Assembly (NCBI GenBank): GCA_038232935.1
Contig: JBBSMX010000131.1
Coordinates: forward strand, 1-11,915
Length of the DNA stretch: 11,915 nt
Direction of reading: 5' to 3'
Origin: JBBSMX01 sp038232935
GTDB taxonomy: Bacteria > Bacteroidota > Rhodothermia > Rhodothermales > JANQRZ01
Both the position numbers and the translations under genes were made by a program. The notes under the pieces are model-generated. The model saw nothing but the letters and a program-made list of their open reading frames with translations, did not search any database and was not told the DNA's origin. Below, piece by piece: positions 1 through 5,956 of the stretch; positions within the stretch are counted from its first letter, which is position 1, and each line of letters opens with the position of its first letter.

Positions 1-140
1 AAGCTCCGGGCCTCGCCGCCGGACTTCTGCGCGAGCACGCTCGTGATGGCCGCCGTGAGCGTGGTCTTCCCGTGGTCGACGTGCCCGATCGTGCCGACGT
101 TGACGTGCGGCTTCGTCCGCTGAAACGTTTCCTTTGCCAT
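1..140 (-). CDS. tuf: Elongation factor Tu, N-terminal part (runs off the window)
   Basis: Translating the reverse strand from the ATG at 138-140 gives an N-terminus of MAKETFQRTKPHVNVGTIGH followed by the P-loop GHVDHGKTT (residues 19-27), which is diagnostic of EF-Tu. The protein delivers aminoacyl-tRNA to the ribosome as a GTP complex. Only 46 codons lie in the window; the rest is beyond base 1. The start is well supported: GAGGT sits six bases before the ATG, one of the few clear Shine-Dalgarno sequences here. The gene lies 62 bases after the fusA stop, the usual last place in the str operon, and no terminator separates the two, so co-transcription with fusA is likely. Whether the genome has a second tuf copy cannot be seen. 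Confidence 0.97.
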   Translation of the reverse strand, partial: MAKETFQRTKPHVNVGTIGHVDHGKTTLTAAITSVLAQKSGGEARS

Positions 141-202
141 GAGGCTACCTCGTTGTAATGCTAGCTGTGCTGCGTGCTGGTGGAAGGGGGTCGTGCTGTG
201 AA

Positions 203-2302
203 TTAGGCGACGGCGGTCTTATCGGCGGAGACGATCTCCTCGGCGATGGACTTCGGCACCTCTTCGTAGTGGTCGAACTGCATGGAGTAGATGGCGCGGC
301 CCTGCGTGTTGCTCCGGAGGTCGGTAGAGTATCCGAACATCATGGAAAGCGGGACAGCGGCTTTGATAACCTGCGCGTCGCCGCGCTGGCTCATGCCCTC
401 GATCCGCCCCCGGCGGGAGTTGAGGTCACCGATCACATCGCCCATGTACTCCTCGGGCGTGGTGACCTCGACCTCCATGATCGGCTCCATGAGAACGGGG
501 TTCGCGCGGCGCGCGGCCTCGCGGAACGCCATCCGGCCCGCGATCTCGAACGCGATCTGGTCGGAGTCGACGTTGTGGTACTTGCCGTCGTAGAGCCGGG
601 CGACGATGCCCTCGATGGGGTAGCCGGCGAGCGGCCCCTGGTCGAGGGCACTCTTGATGCCCTTCTCGACGGACGGGATGAACTCGCGCGGGATGTTGCC
701 GCCCTTGATCTCGTCGAGGAACTCGAAGCCGACGCCGTCTTCCTTTGGCATGAATTCGATCTCGACGTGGGCGTACTGCCCGCGGCCACCCGTCTGCTTC
801 TTGTGCGTGTACTTGTGGTCGACGGCCGACTTGATCGCCTCGCGGTACGCGACCTGCGGCTTGCCGACGTTGGCTTCGACCTTGAACTCGCGCTTGAGGC
901 GGTCCACGATGATCTCGAGGTGGAGCTCGCCCATCCCCGCGATGATCGTCTGGCCCGTCTCTTCATCGGTGTTCACTTTGAAGGTCGGGTCCTCTTCGGC
1001 GAGCTTCTGGAGGCCGGTGCCGAGCTTGTCGATGTCGGCCTTCGTCTTGGGCTCGATGGCGATGCGGATCACCGGCTCGGGGAACTCCATTCGCTCGAGC
1101 ACGATCGGGTGATCGGGATCGGCGAGGGTGTCGCCCGTCTTGGTGTCCTTGAGGCCCACGATGGCGCAGATATCCCCGGCCCGCACCACGTCCACGTCCT
1201 CCCGCGCGTTCGCGTGCATGAACAGGAGGCGGCCGGCGCGCTCCTTCTTCTCGTTCGTCGCGTTGAGCAGGGCGTCGCCCTTGTTGAGCGTGCCGCTGTA
1301 GACGCGGGCAAAGGTCAGGCGGCCGACGTAGGGGTCGGTCGCGATCTTGAAGGCGACGGCGCTGAACGGCGCGTCCGGGCTGGCCTCGCGGGTCAGCACC
1401 TCTTCGCTGCGGACGGCATGGCCCTGCACGTCCGGGATGTCCGTCGGCGCGGGGAGGTAGTCGATGACGCCGTCGAGCAGACGCTGGACGCCTTTGTTCT
1501 TGAAGGCGGAGCCGCAGAAGACCGGCGTAATGTCGAGCGAGAGCGTGGCCGCGCGAACGGTGTCGCGCACCTCGTCGGCCGTGATCTCCTCCCCTTCGAG
1601 GTACTTCATCAGCAACTCGTCGTTGTGCTCGGCGACGGCTTCGAGGAGGTTGATCCGCCAATGACGGGTCTCCTTCTTGAGGTCTTCCGGGATGTCGATC
1701 TCGTCCCACGTCGAGCCCTGGCTCTCGTCGTGCCAGACGATGGCCTTGAGCCGGACGAGGTCCACGACGCCGCGGAACATCTCGCCCTCACCGATCGGGA
1801 TCTGGACGGGGACGGCATTCGCGCTCAGCCGGTCGTTCATCATGTGGACGGCCTGGGCGAAGTCGGCACCGGTCCGGTCCATCTTGTTAACGAAGGCGAT
1901 CCGCGGGACGCCGTACTTGTTCATCTGCCGCCAGACCGTCTCGGACTGCGGCTCGACGCCGCCGACGGAGCAGAACAGCGCGACCGCGCCGTCGAGCACA
2001 CGGAGCGAGCGCTCCACCTCGACCGTGAAGTCGACGTGGCCGGGGGTGTCGATGATGTTGATGCGGTGGTCGTTCCAGAAGCAGGTCGTCGCGGCCGACG
2101 TGATCGTGATGCCGCGCTCCTTCTCCTGCTCCATCCAGTCCATCGTGGCGCCGCCCTCGTGGACTTCGCCGATGCGGTGGAGCCGCCCGGTGTAATAGAG
2201 GATCCGCTCGGTCGTCGTCGTCTTCCCGGCGTCGATGTGCGCCGAGATGCCGATGTTACGCGTCCGGTCGAGCGAGAGGTTACGTCCGTTTTGCTGGCTC
2301 AT
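203..2302 (-). CDS. fusA: Elongation factor G
   Basis: The product of 699 residues has the normal EF-G length. It catalyses GTP-driven translocation and, with ribosome recycling factor, ribosome recycling. Visible G-domain motifs are the P-loop AHIDAGKTT (21-29), the switch segment RGITI (63-67), DTPGH (85-89) and NKMD (139-142). The later part has family hallmarks, such as GMGELHLEI and the domain IV segment GGRGQYAHV, and the ORF ends with TAA. It sits third in rpsL-rpsG-fusA-tuf, 51 bases after rpsG. The ATG start at 2300-2302 has no clear Shine-Dalgarno sequence, but the N-terminus MSQQNGRNLSLDRTRNIGIS aligns naturally with EF-G. No truncation or frameshift is seen. Paralogues with other roles exist (EF-G2, the tetracycline protection proteins), but the str-operon position favours the translational factor. 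Confidence 0.98.
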   Translation of the reverse strand: MSQQNGRNLSLDRTRNIGISAHIDAGKTTTTERILYYTGRLHRIGEVHEGGATMDWMEQEKERGITITSAATTCFWNDHRINIIDTPGHVDFTVEVERSLRVLDGAVALFCSVGGVEPQSETVWRQMNKYGVPRIAFVNKMDRTGADFAQAVHMMNDRLSANAVPVQIPIGEGEMFRGVVDLVRLKAIVWHDESQGSTWDEIDIPEDLKKETRHWRINLLEAVAEHNDELLMKYLEGEEITADEVRDTVRAATLSLDITPVFCGSAFKNKGVQRLLDGVIDYLPAPTDIPDVQGHAVRSEEVLTREASPDAPFSAVAFKIATDPYVGRLTFARVYSGTLNKGDALLNATNEKKERAGRLLFMHANAREDVDVVRAGDICAIVGLKDTKTGDTLADPDHPIVLERMEFPEPVIRIAIEPKTKADIDKLGTGLQKLAEEDPTFKVNTDEETGQTIIAGMGELHLEIIVDRLKREFKVEANVGKPQVAYREAIKSAVDHKYTHKKQTGGRGQYAHVEIEFMPKEDGVGFEFLDEIKGGNIPREFIPSVEKGIKSALDQGPLAGYPIEGIVARLYDGKYHNVDSDQIAFEIAGRMAFREAARRANPVLMEPIMEVEVTTPEEYMGDVIGDLNSRRGRIEGMSQRGDAQVIKAAVPLSMMFGYSTDLRSNTQGRAIYSMQFDHYEEVPKSIAEEIVSADKTAVA

Positions 2303-2309
2303 ATCGTTG

Positions 2310-2340
2310 GTCAGTGGTCGCCTACGGGGCGACGAGTGAC
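2310..2340 (-). promoter_or_regulatory. Symmetrical hairpin in the rpsG-fusA gap
   Basis: In the 51-base gap between rpsG and fusA, GTCGCC (2317-2322) pairs with GGCGAC (2328-2333) around a five-base loop. GTCA (2310-2313) pairs with TGAC (2337-2340) outside it, with a 3x3 internal loop between. The structure ends 8 bases before the fusA ATG, so it could affect ribosome entry or mRNA cleavage. There is no U-tract, so it is not a terminator. Function is inferred only from position. Confidence 0.4.
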
Positions 2341-2353
2341 GGCTACGTACTAC

Positions 2354-2821
2354 TTAGAATCGGAAGTGAGCGAAGGCCTTATTGGCTTCGGCCATGCGGT
2401 GTGTGTCGTCCTTCTTCTTGACGGCCCCGCCCTCGCCCTTGGCTGCGGCTGCGATCTCGCTGGCGAGCCGCCGGGCCATGCTCTTGTCGCCGCGGGAGCG
2501 GGCATACTGGAGCAGCCACCGGAACGCGAGACTCGTCCGGCGCTCGGCGCGACCCTCGATGGGGACCTGATAGGTCGCGCCGCCGACGCGGCGGCTGCGG
2601 ACCTCGACGAGCGGGGCCACGTTGTTCACGGCCTTGCGGAAGACCTCGACGCCTTCCTCGCCGGTGCGCTCTTCGATCATGTCGAAGGCACCGTAGACGA
2701 GGCGCTGGGCTATGCTCTTCTTGCCGTGGCTCATCACGCTGTTGATGAACTTGGCGACGAGCTGGTCTTCGTAGAGCGGGTCAGGGATCGTGATCCGCTT
2801 GTCGGCTTGCCTTCTACGCAT
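2354..2821 (-). CDS. rpsG: 30S ribosomal protein S7
   Basis: The 155-residue product begins MRRRQADKR and contains the S7 signature region around DPLYEDQLVAKFINSVMSHG (residues 14-33). It also has the conserved segments VGGATYQVP and RRTSLAFRWL. S7 binds the 3' major domain of 16S rRNA, nucleates assembly of the small-subunit head and lies near the exit site. The open frame extends six codons upstream to an ATG at 2839, but that extension (MTSNPL) falls in an intercistronic repeat and is foreign to the family. The ATG at 2819-2821 gives the expected length and N-terminus. No Shine-Dalgarno sequence is seen. The gene is second in the str operon. In E. coli, S7 is the autogenous repressor of this operon. 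Confidence 0.97.
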   Translation of the reverse strand: MRRRQADKRITIPDPLYEDQLVAKFINSVMSHGKKSIAQRLVYGAFDMIEERTGEEGVEVFRKAVNNVAPLVEVRSRRVGGATYQVPIEGRAERRTSLAFRWLLQYARSRGDKSMARRLASEIAAAAKGEGGAVKKKDDTHRMAEANKAFAHFRF

Positions 2822-2834
2822 AAGTGGGTTGCTG

Positions 2835-2893
2835 GTCATTCGTCATTTGTCGTCCGTGGCACCCACGAGGACAAATGACCGGGGACAAATGAC
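2835..2893 (-). repeat. Heptamer-like repeats forming a hairpin in the S12-S7 gap
   Basis: On the plus strand GTCATTTGTC (2842-2851) is the exact reverse complement of GACAAATGAC at 2870-2879, and a second copy of GACAAATGAC lies 14 bases further on (2884-2893). Between the arms, CGTGG (2855-2859) pairs with CCACG (2863-2867) around a three-base loop, giving a long, slightly interrupted hairpin in the mRNA. GTCATT (2835-2840) begins a further partial repeat unit with a seven-base period. The element fills most of the 75-base gap between rpsL and rpsG. In E. coli the corresponding gap carries the S7 translational operator. Here it may be such a site or a dispersed mini-repeat. Confidence 0.6.
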
Positions 2894-2896
2894 GGG

Positions 2897-3271
<375 letters not shown>

Positions 3272-3297
3272 GGGGTCGTCTACCGCTGGGTTACAAC

Positions 3298-3320
3298 AAA
3301 AAGGCGGCGTCAAGCGCCGC
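3298..3320 (-). promoter_or_regulatory. Terminator-like hairpin in the rpsL leader (candidate attenuator)
   Basis: In minus-strand RNA, GCGGCG (3320-3315) pairs with CGCCGC (3309-3304) around the loop CUUGA; one C later a UUUUU run continues into GUUGU. This is the shape of an intrinsic terminator, yet it lies 32 bases upstream of the rpsL GTG and just downstream of a promoter candidate. The segment ACGCCGCC can also pair perfectly over eight bases with GGCGGCGU encoded at 3349-3342, an alternative that would break the terminator stem. It could instead be a stabilising 5' stem-loop or a back-up terminator for read-through from ftsH. Confidence 0.5.
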
Positions 3321-3336
3321 GCGAATGCAGAAGGAG

Positions 3337-3365
3337 AATATACGCCGCCTGCCGTGCCAGTTCAA
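3337..3365 (-). promoter_or_regulatory. Candidate sigma70-type promoter of the str operon (proximal)
   Basis: On the minus strand TTGAAC (3365-3360) is followed after exactly 17 bases by TATATT (3342-3337), matching the general bacterial -35 at four and -10 at five of six positions. Transcription would start near base 3330, giving a leader of about 59 bases that contains the terminator-like hairpin. Bacteroidota housekeeping promoters often prefer a TTTG / TAnnTTTG pattern, which is not seen here, so this call rests on position, spacing and the -10 match. Confidence 0.45.
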
Positions 3366-3530
3366 GCTTTCGAAAGCCGAAAGATCCCAATACAGCCACT
3401 TCACACGGTTTTAGCAAGGATCAGGCCTTGCTTATGCGATATATCGATGTAGATCGACATATCAAAATATATCCCCCGATCTCTAAGCTATAGCCCCATG
3501 TGCTCCCTCTATCGAGTAGAGGTACTACAA
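3366..3530. other. Intergenic AT-rich stretch with palindromes
   Basis: Between the ftsH terminator and the rpsL promoter candidate I see no gene. Bases 3437-3490 are far more AT-rich than the flanks. They include the perfect palindrome CGATATATCG (3437-3446) and the overlapping hairpin CGAT-GTAG-ATCG (3444-3455). A separate inverted repeat CCTCTA (3506-3511) / TAGAGG (3517-3522) lies next to the ftsH terminator. The patch may be an upstream promoter region or a regulator-binding site; nothing identifies a small RNA with confidence. Confidence 0.45.
3438..3465 (-). promoter_or_regulatory. Candidate distal promoter of the str operon
   Basis: On the minus strand TTGATA (3465-3460; five of six against TTGACA) is followed after 16 bases by TATATC (3443-3438; four of six). 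It lies in the AT-rich patch. Transcripts from it would start near 3431 and, unlike those from the proximal candidate, would include the sequence at 3342-3349 that can pair with the arm of the leader hairpin. Confidence is low because AT-rich sequence yields chance matches. Confidence 0.3.
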
Positions 3531-3533
3531 CAG

Positions 3534-3557
3534 AAAAGGGCCTGCCGTGGCAGGCCC
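3534..3557 (-). terminator. Rho-independent terminator of ftsH
   Basis: Twenty-nine bases after the ftsH stop, the minus-strand RNA forms GGGCCUGC / GCAGGCCC (eight perfect pairs, loop CACG), followed directly by UUUU and then CUGUUGU. The opposite strand lacks a U-run after the stem, so termination is directional. This separates ftsH from the str operon. Confidence 0.85.
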
Positions 3558-3586
3558 CTCTCACTCGCTCGTAGGGGCAGACGGGC

Positions 3587-5710
3587 TCAGCCGAGGTCCC
3601 GCCCACCGTCGGGGCGCAACGTCTCGTCTTGGGGAAGTGCTCCGTCACCACCCCCCGGCTCTACCGGCGGAGCCTCGGCGAGTGCGCCGTCCTCACGCTT
3701 CGGCACGTTGACCGGCTCCTGCTCGGCATTGACGGGCAGGTCGTGCATGTTGCGCTTGTACGGACGCTCACCGAGCACGTCGGTGAGGTCCTGCTCGTTG
3801 AGCACCTCTTTTTGCAGTAGCGCCTGGGCGAGCTCTTCGAGCTTGTCCGCCTTGTCCGCGAGCAGGTCGTGCGCCCGCTGGTGCACTTCTTCCACGATCC
3901 GCTTCGCCTCGGCGTCGATCAGCTCCGAGGTCTTCTCAGAGAACGGCTTGTAGAACGTCGCCCCGTTCTGGTTGTCGAGGTCGAAACTGAAGTGGCCGAC
4001 GGCAGCGCTCATCCCGTAATGGACGATCATGGCGTAGGCCATTTTCGTGATCCGTTCGAGGTCGTTCTGCGCGCCTGTCGAGAGGTGGTTGAAGATGATC
4101 TCCTCGGCCACGCGCCCGCCGATCGCCATCGTCATCCGGTCGAGGAAGGCGTCGCGGGTGTTGATGTAGCGCTCGTCGGGGAGCATCTGGGCGAAGCCGA
4201 GTGCGGCAAGCCCGCGCGGTACAATGCTGACCTTGATGACGGGGTCGGTGTGTTCGAGGAACCAGCCGATGATGGCGTGGCCCGCCTCGTGGTAGGCGAC
4301 GATCTTCTTCTCTTCGGGCGAGATCAGCTTGTTCTTCTTCTCCAGCCCGCCGATGACGCGGTCGATGGCGGCCTCGAAGTCCTGCATGTAGATCGCGTCC
4401 TTGTCCTCGCGCGCGGCGAGGAGCGCGGCCTCGTTGCAGACATTGGCGATCTCGGCCCCGGCGAAGCCCGGCGTCATGTTCGCCAGCGCGTTCGTGTCCA
4501 CGTCGTTGCCGAGCGTGAGCGGGCGCGTGTGGACTTTAAAGATCTGCGCGCGCTCGCGTCGGTCCGGACGGTCGATGAGGATCTGCCGGTCGAAACGGCC
4601 CGGGCGGAGGAGGGCCGGGTCGAGCACGTCGGGGCGGTTCGTCGCGGCGACGATGATGACGCCCTTATCGGTGTTGAACCCGTCCATCTCGACGAGGAGC
4701 TGGTTGAGCGTGTTTTCACGCTCGTCGTTGCCGCCCATGAGCATGCCCTTGCCGCGGCTCCGGCCAATAGCGTCGATCTCGTCGATGAAGATGATGCAGG
4801 GGGCTTTCTCCTTCGCCTGCTTGAAGAGGTCGCGCACGCGCGCCGCGCCAACGCCGACGAACATCTCGACGAAGTCGGAGCCGGAGAGGCTGAAGAACGG
4901 CACGCCGGCCTCGCCGGCGACGGCCTTGGCGAGCAGCGTCTTGCCCGTGCCGGGCGGCCCGACGAGGAGCACACCCTTCGGCAGCTTCCCGCCGAGCTTG
5001 GTGAACTTCTTCGGGTTCTTCAGAAACTCGACCACCTCCTCCACTTCCTCCTTCGCCTCGTCCAGCCCCGCCACGTCGCTGAAGGTGAGCTGCTGGCCGT
5101 CCATCGTGTCGAAGAGGACGGCCTTGTTCTTGCCGATGTTGAGCACCTGCTGCCCCGGCCCGCCCATCCGGCGGAGCAGGAAGAGCCACAGGAAGACGAG
5201 CAGCGCCAGCGGGAACACCCACGCGAGCAGGCCGCCGAACCAGTTCTCGTGCGTCTCCGACGAGAAGCTGACCGGCTGCTCGGCCTCTCCACTCGCAACG
5301 GCCGTGTTGTGCTCGGTGAGGAACTGCGTGAGGTCGTGGTCCTCCGGCTTGATGGTAGTGAAGCGCCGCGCGGCGATGGCGGGGTCCTCGCTGGCGAAGC
5401 CTTGCGTCGGCTTGGCCCGTGGGACTTCGTTCTTCTCCACCGCCGAAGGCGTGAACAGACCCTCGATCTTCCGGTCGTTGACGACCGTGACTTCGTCGAC
5501 CTTGCCGTTGTCGACGTATTCGAGGAAGGCGCTGTAGTCGATCTCGTTGCCGGTGGTGCCGCCCCAGAGGTAGGCCTGCACCACGAGCAGCGCGAGGAAG
5601 ATCGCGGCGTAGATCCACAGCGAGAACCGAGGCTTTCTCGTCTCACGGGGCCCGCCCGTCTTTCCCTCGCCATTGCGGGGGTTCATAGGGTCGCGTTCGT
5701 CCTGCGCCAT
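3587..5710 (-). CDS. ftsH: ATP-dependent zinc metalloprotease FtsH
   Basis: The 707-residue membrane-anchored AAA+ protease degrades misfolded membrane proteins and selected cytoplasmic regulators as a hexamer. A first transmembrane segment spans about 31-50, an extracytoplasmic domain about 51-157 and a second transmembrane segment about 158-179. The AAA module has Walker A GPPGTGKT (251-258), Walker B IIFIDEID (306-313) and the second region of homology around 357-374, ending RPGRFDR. The peptidase zinc site is HEAGH (474-478), with the likely third ligand D550 in TGAQNDLERIT. After about residue 650 comes a tail rich in Pro, Glu, Asp and Gly, longer than in compact homologues. The ATG at 5708-5710 has GAGAG upstream; M9 is a less likely alternative. 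It lies 246 bases after the SPOR lipoprotein gene, has its own terminator, and its leader may be structured. Confidence 0.97.
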   Translation of the reverse strand: MAQDERDPMNPRNGEGKTGGPRETRKPRFSLWIYAAIFLALLVVQAYLWGGTTGNEIDYSAFLEYVDNGKVDEVTVVNDRKIEGLFTPSAVEKNEVPRAKPTQGFASEDPAIAARRFTTIKPEDHDLTQFLTEHNTAVASGEAEQPVSFSSETHENWFGGLLAWVFPLALLVFLWLFLLRRMGGPGQQVLNIGKNKAVLFDTMDGQQLTFSDVAGLDEAKEEVEEVVEFLKNPKKFTKLGGKLPKGVLLVGPPGTGKTLLAKAVAGEAGVPFFSLSGSDFVEMFVGVGAARVRDLFKQAKEKAPCIIFIDEIDAIGRSRGKGMLMGGNDERENTLNQLLVEMDGFNTDKGVIIVAATNRPDVLDPALLRPGRFDRQILIDRPDRRERAQIFKVHTRPLTLGNDVDTNALANMTPGFAGAEIANVCNEAALLAAREDKDAIYMQDFEAAIDRVIGGLEKKNKLISPEEKKIVAYHEAGHAIIGWFLEHTDPVIKVSIVPRGLAALGFAQMLPDERYINTRDAFLDRMTMAIGGRVAEEIIFNHLSTGAQNDLERITKMAYAMIVHYGMSAAVGHFSFDLDNQNGATFYKPFSEKTSELIDAEAKRIVEEVHQRAHDLLADKADKLEELAQALLQKEVLNEQDLTDVLGERPYKRNMHDLPVNAEQEPVNVPKREDGALAEAPPVEPGGGDGALPQDETLRPDGGRDLG

Positions 5711-5722
5711 AATCTCTCAGTT

Positions 5723-5794
5723 CAAGTTGCGGCTCGTACACCGGCCGAGGAACCGTGCGCGGGCAGCGAACCGCCCGCATCCACACGCAACTTG
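5723..5794 (-). promoter_or_regulatory. Possible three-way-junction leader RNA upstream of ftsH
   Basis: In minus-strand RNA, CAAGUUGCG (5794-5786) and CGCAACUUG (5731-5723) form a perfect nine-pair closing stem around 54 bases. Inside are GCGGGC (5778-5773) / GCCCGC (5764-5759) with an eight-base loop, and CUCG (5749-5746) / CGAG (5736-5733). The closing stem ends 12 bases before the ftsH ATG, leaving the purine-rich GAGAG (5717-5713) just outside. Such placement fits a leader that controls translation, but I recognise no known riboswitch or thermometer class. A promoter inside this segment would change the interpretation. Confidence 0.45.
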
Positions 5795-5831
5795 GGTTCT
5801 CTTGTAGCCTCAATAAGCCCCGCGCACTGAA

Positions 5832-5864
5832 GGAGCCCGAGGCTCCGAATAGTACGATAGTACG
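5832..5864. repeat. Hairpin and tandem 8-mer between the lipoprotein gene and ftsH
   Basis: GGAGCC (5832-5837) and GGCTCC (5841-5846) form a perfect six-pair stem with a three-base loop. Next to it ATAGTACG is repeated exactly in tandem (5849-5856 and 5857-5864). In the minus direction the hairpin is followed only by UU, so it is at best a weak terminator for the upstream lipoprotein gene. The tandem copies read CGTACTAT on the minus strand and could be a small operator or a -10-like doublet for ftsH. Confidence 0.35.
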
Positions 5865-5956
5865 GCGAGGAAAATGGACGGCCGTTACCGTCGCCTCGCT
5901 CGCCAGGTTCCACGGGGCTACCTAGCCCGTCGCTATTGGTTACGACTTCGCAGAAC

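Noticed and set aside
2822..2839. Upstream ATG extending S7 by six residues
   Set aside because: The extension derives from the intercistronic repeat; S7 proteins start at MRRR.
158..2878. 906-codon open frame on the plus strand, antisense to fusA and rpsG
   Set aside because: It is a shadow of GC-rich codon use on the opposite strand: it overlaps two certain genes completely, has no recognisable domain and is dominated by Asp, Glu, Leu, Val, Arg and Gly.
3272..3313. Upstream ATG extending S12 by 14 residues
   Set aside because: The added residues are unrelated to S12 and lie partly in the leader hairpin; the GTG at 3271 gives the standard 124 residues.
3869..5830. 653-codon plus-strand open frame antisense to ftsH
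   Set aside because: It has the same shadow composition and lies almost wholly across FtsH coding sequence, whose motifs are intact on the minus strand.
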